Source: Annona cherimola
Lineage: Eukaryota; Streptophyta; Magnoliopsida; Magnoliales; Annonaceae
NCBI GenBank assembly: GCA_030490835.1
Contig: CM059971.1
Span: 27,149,817 to 27,213,816, forward strand
DNA length: 64,000 bases
Direction: 5' to 3'
Below the pieces are notes generated by a model. It was not told where the DNA came from, made no database searches, and saw nothing but the letters and a program-made list of their open reading frames with translations. The position numbers and the translations under genes are program-made. Positions 48,942 through 61,590 of this stretch are shown here, piece after piece. Each line of letters begins with the position of its first letter. Position 1 is the stretch's first letter.

Positions 48942-50706
48942 TATTGGTCCCAACTTAATGGCAATACCCAAGAGGGGAGGGGTGAATTGAGTTCTTATAA
49001 AATTCTTTAGTAAATTAAAAACTTAACTTCTTGAAAGCTTAATCCCCTTGATTGAAACAAATAGAGAGCAATGAGATAATGAAAGCAATAAAGTAAAACA
49101 GTAAGCAAGATTTATAGTGGTTCAGGCAACCTTTCCCTACTCTACTCTTCCAAGCTCACACACCGTTGTGACTTGGGTTCCACTATGTATTCCGCGAATA
49201 CACTTAGAGTCTCCGCTCTCTTCTAGATTCTAGCTCTAGGGGGCATATACAATCAGAGCCTATGCTCTCTTCTAGATTCTAGCTCTAGGGGGCTTATATG
49301 GTTGACACAAGTAGATGATAAGTTCAACTCCAATCACAACTCTACTTGCAACATCTTGCTTTGTTACACCAAACTCAAACCAAGCACCAAAAATAAAGAA
49401 TAATATGAAAATAAGAAAGATCTACACTTTACTGAGTTGTGTAGGCAAGTTTCAGCTTGAGGAATAATCTGTAGAAGCAACCGGTTGTGTATCGTTGAAG
49501 CTACTTGCAACTTGAAGCTCGTTCTTCCTTCGAAAGTGTATAGATCACTCAAGTTTAGAGAAAAGCAAATAGGAGCTCTTGTTTGCACTTCTTTCCTCTC
49601 TTTAGACTCTATATTGTGTGTTTCCACGTTTGCTTGAGTGTCAATATATAGAGGAGGGAAGATTTAAACGTTATAGAAGTGGTTGGCACGCAATAAATGT
49701 TTCAACGTTCAAAAATTCGAACGTTACTTCCCCAAGTCGCAAGTGGAGTCGACTTCGTCTGCGACTTGGCTTCCAAGTCGCAAGTGGAGTTGATTTCGTG
49801 TGCGACTTCAGCTCTGTAGCTCCTAAGTCTGAGTTCTGGGTCGACTTGGTTTCAGACTTGACCTCAAGTCGATATTGGAGTCGACTTAGGTTGCGACTTG
49901 ACTAGTTCCTGTGCTAAAAATAGTTTGATCCTTGTTTGATTTTCCTCTAGCTTGCTTAACTTCTTTCCTTCAATTATTTTCATTCTGGATTGACTTCATA
50001 TTTTGTAGACCTTGTGAATCTTGGAGAGCTTGAAAACTTGTATGGTTGATTTGCCTTTGATTCATGCTCCTTGCTTGCTTTTGATATTGGTCTTCATATC
50101 TTGAATTTTCTCCATCTTGAAATATGCTTGAAGCTTTGCCTTGGACTTGAGAAACTCAAGTTGATCTTGGAATGAGCTTGCACCTTTGATTTGGTCTTGA
50201 GAGAACTCAAGTTGATCTTGGAATGAGCTCGAACCTGTGTCTTGAACTTTGAAAAACTCAAGTTGATCTTGGAGTCGACTTCGTCTACGACTTCACCCAA
50301 GTCGCAAACCGGAGTCGATTTCGACTGCGACTTCAGAATTTTCTGCCCCAAAATCAACTCTGGAAGGAATTGTGCATTTCAAGTCGATGCTGGAGTCGAC
50401 TTCCTCTGCAACTTGGCTTTCCAAGTCGCAAGTGGAGTCGACTTGGCCTGCGACTTCAGCTGCTCTTCTTCCAATTTCAAATCTGGCCATGAGGTTTCAT
50501 TTGAAGTCGAAGGTGGAGTCGACTTTGGGATGGACTTTACCCTAAGTCGAAGTCCAAGTCGACTTGGAAATCGACTTGGCTGTTTTCATTTCTTAAAACA
50601 TTCAACATAATCATTAGTAATCACTTTATACTCAAATTTGACTTTGTTAATCATCAAAACTTATGCTTTGGTCAATTTTGTTTTGTTTTAAACATTGTTT
50701 CCAACA
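48942..50706 (-). repeat. 3' LTR of element 2 (TA-ending)
   Basis: 1,765 bp. Minus strand: TGTTGGAAACAATG at 50706 to GGGACCAATA at 48942. GTCGAC arrays are at 50265-50575 and 49730-49900, and the promoter block at 49640-49730 with TATA (TATATATTGA) at 49641-49650. It has two copies of the CTAGAGCTAGAATCTAGAAG block (49211-49290) where the 5' LTR has one. Confidence 0.9.
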
Positions 50707-50720
50707 ATCTCCCCCTTTTT
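50707..50720 (-). promoter_or_regulatory. Polypurine tract of element 2
   Basis: AAAAAGGGGGAGAT directly abuts the LTR start TGTTGG. A second TTGACAAAAAGGGGGAGA tract lies at 50996-51016. Confidence 0.85.
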
Positions 50721-51009
50721 GATGATTGACAAAACTAATTTGAGTTTGTACTTTTCAAGAAAATCACAATCATATAGTTTCTAAAACAAATCATCACAAT
50801 ATCTTTCAAACAAAGTATGATAAGCATGAAAGACATATTAGAACATAAAACAAGTTTCATAGAACATAAACCATGTTTCATATTATCATGATTTCATACA
50901 GATTTCAATGTAAAGCAAAAGTAAAACCTAAATACAAACTACCCAACCCAAAAGGCTCGAAAGCCTATGCTATGTACTAAAAAAACTCTATCCTATCTCC
51001 CCCTTTTTG

Positions 51010-52640
51010 TCAATCCTTCAAAAACGGTTCAATTACCAAGGATTTGGTGAATTGAAATTTGGAAATGGGATATGAAGATTGAATGGGTTTGATGGGTCGA
51101 ACATGAGCCAATGAGTAAAATGAAGAGACAGGTGCGGGCGTTGGATCTCGATGAACTGATCCGGAATCGAATGGATCAAGTTCAGGTATGGGCTGATTTT
51201 GGTATTGCCCAGATGTGAGATGATATCGAATGGTACGCATTTCCCGATCGATACGATCTTGTCGGGAATGATATCCATAATAGCCGTGAGAACCCCAAAG
51301 ACTAGACTTGTGATTCTATTCTCTTGTTGACCCATTTCTTCTCGTAGGGTAGCTATCTCATCTCGAATAGTCTGTAAACTGATCTCCTGTGATGAAGGTT
51401 GAGGCGCCGGATCTGGTATGGCTGATCCCTATGGAGAGAATGATCCATGCGATATAAGAGAGGCGGGCTCCTCATGAATGTCCTGTGGTGGAGCAAGTGG
51501 TGCCTCCGGAGGCTGCTCCCCCTCAGTATATGCTTGTCTAGCCTCTTCAGGAGCTGGTTCGCCCATCTTTTCCCGAATCCTTTCAGCTCTGAACTGCTCC
51601 AAATTGATTTTCATTCTTTGAAGCAATGCCTTATTGATGGCATTTGTGGTTTTTGGGACTTCGAAGGGTTCACCGTCAATGTCCATTTCACAGAACTCTA
51701 GGATCCTCGTGATCCATGTCCCGTAGGGTAAAACGCCTCGAGGATTGTCTTTTCGGGATGCCAAGGCTTCTAGGAAGAGTCTTGGTAAACTGACCTTGAC
51801 CTTATTGACTACTTTCCAAAGAATGCCGGCCTCTTGCGGGTTAAGCTGGTTTCTTCCACCACCCTTTGGGTAGATGCAGTGGGCGATGAGTAGTCTGAGG
51901 ACTCTTAGGCGTGGAGAGAGGTCCATGTAATGCAGGAACTTAATTCCTAGATGATACTTGTTACTTCGTGTCAGTTCATTGTACATCCTTTCTAATGTGA
52001 GATCTCGGGGAAGTGGCTCTTCTTCGAATGAAACTTCGAGAATTCTTCCTATTTTTCTCATTGCATCAAATTGATCTGGGTTAGCCATTGTTCCCAAAAA
52101 CATTTCTGTGCCTTTTACAAAGGTTGAAAATTTGTCATCATCCCACAGATAATAAAATACCCTAGTCAGATCGGGATATACTCTTCCATCTGTCTTCAGC
52201 AACTTTGTCCAGCCTTGATAATCCAATAGTTCTTCTATGTCGAACTCATAATCATTGAGGAATTTAAAGTCGATGATATTTGGGATGAATACCTTTCTTT
52301 CATAGAAATGCTTATAGAATCGACTATGCTGAAGCTCTATTCTAAAGTTGGTTGTGGGCATTTTCAAAACTTGCCCTTTTGTGGCTGGAGTTCTTCTTTC
52401 TCTAGTATTTGAGCTTCGAGGTTGACTTTCTGACCTCTGAGCTCGATCTGAGGATTGGGTTGTAGTTTGAAATCTGACCCTTTGACTTGTTGAAGTTGAA
52501 GGTTCTTCTCTTGCTCGTTTTGCAGGAGTTCTTTGCTTCCTAGGAATTTCTTCCTCTGTATTCGATCCCGAAGGTCTAGGTACAGGTCTTGATGAAGGCT
52601 TAGAGACTACTAGCTTGGGGAATCTGGCTTTTGGAGCCAT
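51010..52640 (-). pseudogene. ORF3 of element 2: extra protein between RNase H and 3' LTR
   Basis: ATG at 52638-52640 opens a 403-residue frame to TAG at 51429-51431. The same frame continues past the TAG (GSAIPDPAPQPSS...), then a frameshift near 51250-51300 leads to a final stop at 51010, so the ancestral protein was about 540 residues. The N-terminus is basic and Ser/Pro/Arg-rich with an NLS-like PRKQRTPAKRAREE. A globular core (residues ~100-330; FYKHFYERKVF, YEFDIEELLDYQGWTKLL, YPDLTRVFYYLW, FVKGTEMFL) resembles, from memory, a domain annotated in plant proteomes as 'putative plant transposon protein'. The C-terminal extension has a coiled coil (LQTIRDEIATLREEM). No signal peptide or clear membrane segment, so not an evident envelope. 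Same strand as gag and pol; element 1 lacks it. Confidence 0.75.
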
Positions 52641-53098
52641 TGAGTTGGGTTCCGGGAATTTAGAAAGAAGCTGAGAGAGGGAGGCAGTGAAATTTAAGTA
52701 GAGAGAGAGGATCTAGGCAGTGAGAGAGAATGGAAGAAAGGAGAGCCTAGGCAGAGAAAATGGACAGTGTAAGAGAGAATGAGAGAGAACAGAGAGGGAG
52801 AGAGGAACTAAATTTCAAATAGACAGTGCAAATAGACAGTGTAAGATGCTAGAAGTGCCGGAATCGCCGAAAGAAAAGGAGGGAAAAAGGCAGTCGCCGT
52901 GAAATGCTGGAAAACAGAGAGAGAAGAATGGGCAGTCGCCGGAGAGAGAGAGAAATGAGAGAGAGAGGGAGACAGAGTTGCCGGAGTTGCCGGGGTTTAC
53001 TGGAAACAGAGAGATAAGAAATGGAGAGGAGGCGGTCACTGGAGAAAGTGGCCGGAGAAATCAGAGAGAGAGAGAGGAAGAATCGCCGGAAATCGCTG
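52641..53098 (-). other. GA-rich spacer upstream of ORF3 (element 2 internal)
   Basis: GAGAGA-rich low-complexity sequence on the plus strand (C/T-rich on the coding strand), with repeated GCCGGAG and GTCGCCGG bits. It could be the ORF3 leader or a promoter. The minus-strand frames in it (52815-53127) are low-complexity and not credible genes. Confidence 0.6.
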
Positions 53099-54826
53099 TG
53101 TTGGAAACAATGTTCAAAACAAAACAAAATTGACCAAAGATTGAGTTTTGATGATTAACAAAGACTAACTTGAGTATATTTAAAGGACTAATGAGTTTAC
53201 CAAATATTTTAAGGGAATTAAGTAGCCAAGTCAATCCCCAAGTCGACTTGGACTTCGACTTAGGGTAAAGTCGATCCCAGATAGAACCTCAAAGGCAAAA
53301 TCAATCTGCAGGTGAAGTCGCGGGCTAAGTCGACTCCACTTGCGACTTGGGTAGCCAAGTTGCAAACGAAGTTGACTTCACTATCGACTTTAATCGAGAA
53401 AAAATTGTCTAGAGCTGATTTTGGGGCACAAAGTTGCCCAAGTCGCAGGCCAAGTCGACTTCAGGTGCGACTTGGGTGAAGTCGCAGACAAGGTCGACTC
53501 CATCCGCGACTTGAGAAGTTCAGACTTCAAAGATGCAGATTCAAGCTTATTCAAAGAACTCTCACTCAAGATCAAAGCAAGGATTCAAGATTAAGATCAA
53601 AGACATGAAGACCAAATGAGTTCAATTCAAAGTAAGAATTCATGTTCAACTTCAAATCAAGTCTATCAAGTCTTAAAGATCAAATGAGTCCAATGCAAAG
53701 CAAGGTGCATGAATCAACCAAGCAAGACTCAAGCAATCTAATGATTCACAAGGATCAAGAGAGATCAAGGTCAAGATCTTCAAGATCAACAAGATCTACA
53801 AGTATGAGGAATCATTTCAGAATGAAAATGATTCAAAGGAAGAAAGCCAAGAATGATAGAAGCAGATTAAATGAAGATCAAAGCATTTTTCAGCAAAGCC
53901 CGAGCCAAGTTGCAAGTCAAGTCGACTTCAGAATCGACTTGAATCGAAGTCTGAAGCCAAGTCGACCAAGACTCAGACTTGAAAATCTGAAGAACTGGAG
54001 TCGCAGATGAAGTCGACTCCAGGTGCGACTTGGGTAGCCAAGTCTCATTCCAAGTCGACTCTACCTTCGACTTGGAAATAACGTTCGAATTTTTGAACGT
54101 TGGAGTTCATTTATTGCGCGCCAACCACCTCCACAACGTTCAAATCTTCCTCAATCTATAAAAGGGCACTCAAATGAACGTGAATGGATATACAAGACAC
54201 TCATATATACATCACAAAGTCCAAAGAAAGAAAAGAAGTGCAAGAAAGTGTTTCCATTTCCTTTTCTCCATTTTTGAGTGGTCAATATACATTCAAAGAA
54301 AGAAAGAGTTTCAAGTTGCAAGCTGCCTCATCGATACTCATCCAAGCTGCTTCTAATTTCTTCCTCGAGCTCAACCTACCTACACATCTCTGTAAAGTGT
54401 AGTTTTTCTTATTTCAAAGTCTTGTTGTATTAAACTTGATTTATCTTGGGTAGCTAAGATCAAGTGTATGCAAAGTAGTGTGTGATTGGAGTGAGACTCA
54501 TCACCTACTTGTGCAGTGTGTTGTTTATGCCCCCTAGAGCTGGAATCTAGAAGAGAGCGGAGACTCTAAGTGTATTCGAGGAATACATAGTGGAACCCAA
54601 GTCACAACGGAGTGTGAGCTTGGAAGAGTGGAGTAGGGAAGGATTGCTCGAACCACTATAAATCTTGTCTTTTGCTTTCTTTTACTGCTTTATCTTATTA
54701 CTCTCTATTTACTTTAAAAAGGGGATTAATCTTTCAAGGGGTTAAGATTTTAATTTACCAAAGAATTTTTAAAGAACCCAATTCACCCCTCCCCTCTTGG
54801 GTTTAGTCATCAACTCGAGGCCAACA
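53099..54826 (+). mobile_element. Solo LTR, family B, with CGCTG target-site duplication, nested in element 2
   Basis: 1,728 bp, TGTTGGAAACAATG to CTCGAGGCCAACA, flanked by exact CGCTG at 53094-53098 and 54827-54831. It lies in opposite orientation to element 2. GTCGAC arrays at 53225-53515 and 53900-54080; promoter block 54080-54170 with TATA at 54156-54163. It ends in CA. Confidence 0.95.
54080..54170 (+). promoter_or_regulatory. LTR promoter block (solo LTR 53099)
   Basis: AACGTTCGAATTTTTGAACG, TTATTGCGCGCCAACCAC and ACAACGTTC precede CTATAAAAGGGC. Confidence 0.7.
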
Positions 54827-54831
54827 CGCTG

Positions 54832-55126
54832 GACACAGAGAGAGAACGGCGGGAAAATGAAGGGAGAAGGAAGAAGAAAGAAGAAAAGAGGAGAGGGGGA
54901 AGAAGTCGGACGGTCGCGTGCGCAGAGTCGACTTTGCCCTAGGCGAAGTCAACTTCGGTCCCTCGGAGTCAACTTCACCTTAGGGCGGAGTCGACTTCGA
55001 CCCGGTGGAGTCAACTTCACCTCAAAGGCGGAGTCGACTTCACTTTCCCAAGTCGACTTCACTTGGCTCCCATGGAGTCGACTTGACTTATGATTTTTCA
55101 GATTTGATTTTCCTGTATAATCTTCC
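54832..55126 (-). repeat. Internal spacer of element 2 with its own GTCGAC/GTCAAC array
   Basis: Between RNase H (stop at 55127) and the nested solo LTR. 54920-55090 carries GAGTCGACTTTG, GGAGTCAACTTC, GAGTCGACTTCG, AAGTCGACTTCACTTGG and GGAGTCGACTTGAC at 25-30-bp spacing. The motif is the same as in the LTR arrays, but this sequence belongs to element 2's internal region, outside the solo LTR's target-site duplication. Confidence 0.7.
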
Positions 55127-58100
55127 TTAATTTAACTCTATCATCCCCATATCATTTTTAATTTTACAAAATGATTCCTTCGCTAGTGGTTTGGTAAAGA
55201 TATCAGCAATTTGATCTTCAGTTTTCACATATTCTAAACAAATATCATGATTCTCAACATGTTTTCGAATAAAATGATGTCTTACATCTATATGCTTGAT
55301 TCTTGAATGCAATACAGGATTCTTTGTTAAACATAAAGCACTTGTGTTATCACATCTAATAGGAATATTGAAATAATCAATGCCATAATCTTTCAATTGT
55401 TGTTTCATCTAAAGTAGTTGGGCACAACAGCTTCCGGCGGCTATATATTCGGCTTCCGCAGTAGATAGAGCGATACTGATTTGTTTGCTTGAGTACCATA
55501 AAACCAACATATTTCCAAGAAATTAGCAGGTTCTACTAGTACTTTTTCTATCTACTTTGTAACCAACAAAATCCGCATCCGAATAGCCGATTAAGTCAAA
55601 TGTTGACTCCTTTGGATACCATAGTCCAAGATTAGTAGTATTTATCAAATATTTAAAAATTCTTTTTACAGCCAATAGATGTGATTCTTTAGGACATGCT
55701 TGAAATCTGGAACACATACAAACACTAACAAAATATCTGGTCTAGAAGCAGTTAAATACAACAATGATCCTATCATGCTTCTATAAATCTTTTGATCGAT
55801 ACATTTACCGTTTTCGTCTGTGTCGATCTTGATTGTTGAACTCATTGGAGTATTTGCTCCTTTAGCAGTTTGCATTCCAAATTTCTTTAGCATTTCTTTG
55901 ACATATTTGGATTAATTTAAGAATATCTCTTCCTTTTGTTGCTTGATTTGTAGTCCGAGGAAGAAATTTAGTTCTCCCATCATGCTCATTTCAAATTCAC
56001 TCTGCATAATCTTAGAAAATTCTTGACATAAAGTTTCATCAGTAGCTCCAAATATTATATCATCTACATAAATTTGTACAATTAAAATATTTTTACTTTT
56101 ATATTTAATGAACAAAGTAGTATCAACTTTCCCTCTTTGAAACTCATGATCAATAAAAAATCTATTTAACCTTTATACCAAGCTCTTGGGGCTTATTTTA
56201 GTCCATATAACGCTTTGGTCAATTTATAAACATATTTTGATTGATCCTTTATTTCAAATCTTGGGAGTTGTTCAACATATACTTCTTCATTCAAATATCC
56301 GTTCAAAAATGCGCTTTTTACATCCATTTGAAACAATTTGAAATTCACATGAGAAGCAAATGCTAGTAAGATACGTATGACTTCTAATTTAGCCATGGGT
56401 GCATATGATTTTTCAAAGTCAATTCCCTCTTCTTGGGAATACCCTTTGGCTACTAATCTGGCTTTGTTTCTAATTACAAGTCCGCTTTCGTCCAATTTTT
56501 TCCTAAACACCCATTTGGTACAAATAATTGTATGACCATTTGGTCTAGCAACTAAATGTCATACACTGTTCCTTTCAAATTAGTTTAGCTCTTCTTGCAT
56601 TGCTACAACCCAGTTTTCATCATTGAGAGCTTGTTCAATGGAAGTTGGTTCGATTTTTGACACAAATGCATACTGTCCACAAATGTTTTGCTTTGATATT
56701 CTAGTTTTCTCTCCTTCATAAACATTTCCAATGACTTGTTCAATTAGATGAGAATTTTTGAACTTTAAATCAGTTGGAGGTTTGTAAGAGTCATTACCTT
56801 TACTTACCTCTTCCTTCATGGAGTTTTCTGGCTTGCGTTCGATTTTCTTTGGTTGTTCTTTTCCTTTTGTTTCATCTGCATCACTTAATTCATCCTTCTT
56901 TCTCGGAGTTTGGTTAAATTCATTAAAGACAACATATATTGACTCTTCTATTGTTTGATGTCTTTTGTTGAAAATTCTATATGCTTTGCTATTTGATGAA
57001 TAACCCAAGAAAATAGCTTCATCACTTTTGGCATCTAATTTTTCCAGATTTGTTTTTCCATTATTTAGCACATAACAAATACATCCAAAAGTATGGAAAT
57101 ATGATATTTTTGGTTTTCTGCCATTCCAAAGTTCATATGGGGTCTTCTTCAATATAGCTCTAATGGTAACTCGGTTCAGTATATGACAAGCTGTACTTAC
57201 AGCTTCACCCCAAAATCTCTTGGATAATTTACTCTCATTTAGCATGGTTCTAGCCATTTCTTGTATTGTCCAGTTTTTCCTTTCAACAACTCTATTTTGT
57301 TGAGGAGTTCTTAGTGCAGAGAATATATGGTGAATTCCCTTTTTATTGCAAAATTCTATGAATTGGTTATTTTCAAATTCACCACCATGGTCACTTCTAA
57401 TGGAAATAATTGAACTTTGTTTTTCATTTTACACCAAATTTGAAAACGAGACAAACATTGAAAATGCTTCATCTTTGCTAGCTAAGAGTATGATCCAAGT
57501 AAATCTAGAAAAGTCATCCACAATTACATATACATACTTTTTCCCACCAAAAGTTAAAATGTCTGATGGCCCATAAAGATCCATATGTAGTATTTCAAGT
57601 GGTCTAGTTGTTGAGATTTCCTGTTTGGTGGAAAATGGCATTTTCGGTTGTTTAGATAATTGGCAGGCTTTACAAATCTTATCTTTGTCATATTTGAGCT
57701 TTGGTAAGCCTTGTACCAAATTCTTTTTCCATAAGGTTTTAATATTTGACATATTTATATGTCCAAGCCTTGCATGCCATTTTCATGAATCATTTTCTAT
57801 GGCTATTAGACATTTTTCTTCTAAGTCATCAAGGCAAACCAAATATACATTTTCATGTCTTTTGCCACTAAAAATTATGCGCTCGTCATCATCAATAACA
57901 TTACATATAGAGGATTCAAATACAACTTTATATCCTTTATCACGCAGTTGACTAATACTCATTAGGTTGTGTTTGAGTTCTTCAACAAATAGAACATTTT
58001 CAATACATGTATTTGAAATACCATAGACATTTCCTTTACCTTTTATTTTACCTTTTTCGTTATTTCCAAAAGCTACTGTTCCTTCATTACATGGGTTGAT

Positions 58101-58200
58101 CTTGTGAAATAATCCTTTTTCTCCTGTCATGTGTCTTGAGCAACCACTATCCATAAACCATACATTATTGGCCTTAGCCTTAAGGTAAACCTGCAAAAAT
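55127..58200 (-). pseudogene. Copia pol polyprotein remnant, element 2
   Basis: Minus strand, in Copia order: protease with intact DSG (WFMDSGCSRHMTG near 58150), gag-pre-integrase (CKACQLSKQPKMPFS), integrase (LHMDLYGPSD; the DHGGEFEN region near 57385), reverse transcriptase (KARLVAKGYSQEEG, QMDVKSAFLNG, YVDD near 56060), RNase H (DADFVGYKVDRKSTS, CDNTSALCLTKNP, FTKPLAKE; stop at 55127). It is broken into at least eight open pieces by stops and frameshifts, including TGA for Trp at 57783. It is closely related to the pol of element 1 but more decayed. Its 5' edge is the insertion point of the family-A solo LTR. Confidence 0.9.
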
Positions 58201-61200
58201 TGTGGCGCCCCAAACCGAGGCGTCCACATAGTCCTTACTCTGGGATCTTGTCGACTGGTAAACGTGACTCAGGATTGTTGCCCTGATCACACGGCGAGTT
58301 CTTAATTGGATCTCGTCCAATTTTTTTTATTTCTTTTTCTTTCATCACATAAACATATACTCTTCATCATTTATAATGAACTCATCCATATTATCATAAA
58401 TTATCAACTTCTCATATTATTCATCACTTCATAATTTCATACAATCTATGTCTTTTCTCATCATATCCTATTAGGGAATCTGTTCATATAAAAATCTACT
58501 AACCTTTGTAGATTTTTCTTTTCCTTTAGCAACCCATGCCCTTCATCTCTTGGCTTTCCCTACACCTGTCCGAGGTTGGGAAAACAAAACATAAGTCGAA
58601 ACTCAATAAGCAAGCATTTTTCATTTTAAATGCATTCCTCTCCATTCGATAGAAGACACTTATCAAGTGATCAACTACTAATGGAATAGAAATCTTTTCA
58701 TAAATTATTTTTGGAAACCTTTCATAAATCATTCATAAAAACCTTTCATGTAAACCATTTGTAAATGCATTTCTTTCCATTTGATAGGAGACACTTAGCA
58801 AGTGATCAACTATCAATGGAATAGAAATCTTTTCATAAACATTGGATGTGCAAATGCTTCCTTTCCACTCTTGACATAAACCTTCGTGTGCGGGTACGCT
58901 AGCCCAGGGCACATCTCACATAACATGGTTCAATACGCTAGCTGTCTCCGACTTGGCCTCATCAAGGGGAACCTCTCTTCCTCTTGACGCCTACATGGTT
59001 CCTACTGCATGACTCTTGATTTTTCAGGCATTATATACCTCTCACACCAGGTGACTTGTCATTCTCATGTAGAGGATTATTTGCATCATCCCTTAAAAAT
59101 ATCTTTTCAAATCCATGTGTGCAAATACTTTCTTTCCATTCCTCATGTAACCTTCGTGTGTGGGTACGCTAGCCCAGGGAACATCTCACATAACATGGTC
59201 CAATACGCCGGCTGTCTCCGACTTGGCCTCATCAAGGGGAACCTCTCTTCCTCTTGACGCCTACATGGTTCCTACATGCATGACTTTTGATTTTTCCGGC
59301 ATTATATACCTCTTACACCAAGTATCTTGTCATTCTCATGTAGAGAATTATTTGTACCATTCCTTTAAAAATATCATTTCAAATCTATGCATTTTTTTCA
59401 ATCCATGTATGAAAATGCAATGCATCCATTCACACATAACATTCCTTTGCCTCCACCTCTAGGGAGGACGCCGTCGGCACACAGCCCATACGACTCAGCA
59501 ATAGTGAAGGGGGACCTTTGATCCGCTTTCTACCTCCACCAAAGCCTCTTCCTTATACATCATACATGTGCACATGTCCATGAACATCACATGATATCAA
59601 TATGCCAGCATGACTTTTCATAAAAAGTCATAAACATTCATCATTTCAAAACATTATAGGAATGACCACCCTTAAACACATTTCATAAAACACGTAAGCA
59701 AAAAATTTGCAATCATTTAGAAATACTTTAAAAAGCATATAGCTTGCTTACAATAGAGCAATAAAATTATATTTTTAAAAAAGTTCGCTTGCTTATCTCC
59801 TCAGTCAGTGTCCTCAACCTTCTCCTTCCTTTTTCCCTATTCAAGGAAAATGGATATTTTATCCATCCATTCCATATCTTATGTTGCTTTCCATACTTGC
59901 TTTATACCATTCATTACCTCATTCCCATAGAGGTTAATCTTATAAACATACTTGGTCATTACCCATTTATTTGGATTTTTATCCATAAATCCTTTAAAAA
60001 TTCCATCCATATATCCTCATAAATATATAAAAATAAATCTCAATTTTTTTTCCAAAATCACACTATTTACTATTCATGGTACTGTAGTAAATCACTGTAG
60101 CAGGTACTAATCATCCGAGGTTACTGTTCACAGCGACGTGGGTACTGTTCATGGGTTCCAAAAATTGACATTTTTTCCAAAAATAAAAAATACCATGACA
60201 TAGCTTATGCTTATTATATCATGAAAAATTCATGAATTATGAATTTATCATCATTAACTTGGCTAAATAAATTATTTTCTCCATATACTAAAAATCAACA
60301 TAAATTCACTTAAGCATAATCCTTAATTCCAAAAATCATGAAATTAATATATCATCATTCCAACATCATATTTATCATATTCATATATCCCAAATCATCA
60401 TTTATCATTTTTGGAGCATTATTTTCACATATCATATGCTATCTTCTCGAATGTTCCATCTTTGCTTCAAATTTTCGATGTTTCGGCATGATTCCAATTA
60501 AGCATTATAACTTTACTAATTTTCTCATGCTTAGGCATTATATAAGCATGGTTTTACCCTACTTAACATCCAAAAGAAATTTGAGAAGAATCCCCTTACC
60601 TGAAGTAGAAAATCTCTCCTCCAACTTGCCCTTTCTCTCTCTAACCTTCTCTCCTTCTCTCTCTAAGGCAAAAAATGAATTTTGGGTGTGGGAAATGCTC
60701 AATGGATCTGGAATGGGTGTGCCTTGGTTGTTCACCATGCTCCCCTATTTATACTTTTTGATTTTTCATTAAATTGGAATTTACCCCGTTGCTTGAGGTA
60801 TTAAATTGTAAATGTATTTTTTTCTAATTTTCAAAAGGTGATTTGAGCCATGTGCAGCCACCCTATAGCAGCTCCAGCCCCCCTATGGCAGCCCTATTTT
60901 TCTTTATTTTTTTAATTTTTAAAATTAATTAATTTAGGCTAATTAAATCCTAGCCGTTGATTTTTGATAAGATTGATTTTGGGCCATTGAATTTGGTTCC
61001 AAAAGTCCAAGCTCCAGCAGCCATATCAGCTTTTCATTAATTATTTATCCATTTAATTAAGTAAAATTAATCCAAAGTCAAATGCTAATTAATGAAAAAC
61101 TAAAGCTACTTTTTGATCTTCAAATGACGTTTAATCTTGACCCTTAATTCATGATTTTTGATCAATCTTGGACCACTCATCATGTTCATCATCATATTTT

Positions 61201-61585
61201 GGCCATCCATAAAAAATTTCATCTCAATCCGACATCCGGATTGTAAGATATGAATTTTTCTTCATTTTCTTCACAAAAATCCATAAAAATCCGAAAATAC
61301 TAAATAAATGAAAATGTTGCTATTTTGTCCTTTTGTGGGAAGCTTCCTTTTTTGTCTTTTATGATTAAGTTAATCTAAAGTGATTAACTTAACATATTTC
61401 TTAATCCCACATTTACTATTCGCGTTGCACTATTCACATACACTATTCATTCGAATTTCATAAATAATTATTTTAACCTCTATTCCCACATATTTTCATA
61501 CTTATGAATATATATTTTATTAATATATTACCTAGGGTTTACAACCCTAGGGTTTCATACATGTGTCTAAGATCGGAGTTTCACA
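58201..61585. mobile_element. Complete family-A solo LTR (3,385 bp), TSD AAAAT, nested in element 2
   Basis: TGTGGCGCCCCAAACC to GGAGTTTCACA, flanked by exact AAAAT at 58196-58200 and 61586-61590. It interrupts element 2 exactly at the gag-pol junction. It contains the two-unit 271-bp tandem array (about 58845-59390) and matches window bases 1-3163. No coding region; frames such as 60338-60772 are chance. Superfamily inferred, probably Ty3/gypsy. The strand cannot be assigned firmly, although TG...CA with a TTTCACA end reads best on plus. Confidence 0.95.
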
Positions 61586-61590
61586 AAAAT

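Noticed and set aside
52815..53127. Minus-strand Ser/Leu-rich frames of 74-92 codons
   Set aside because: Low-complexity products of the GA-rich spacer; no family resemblance.
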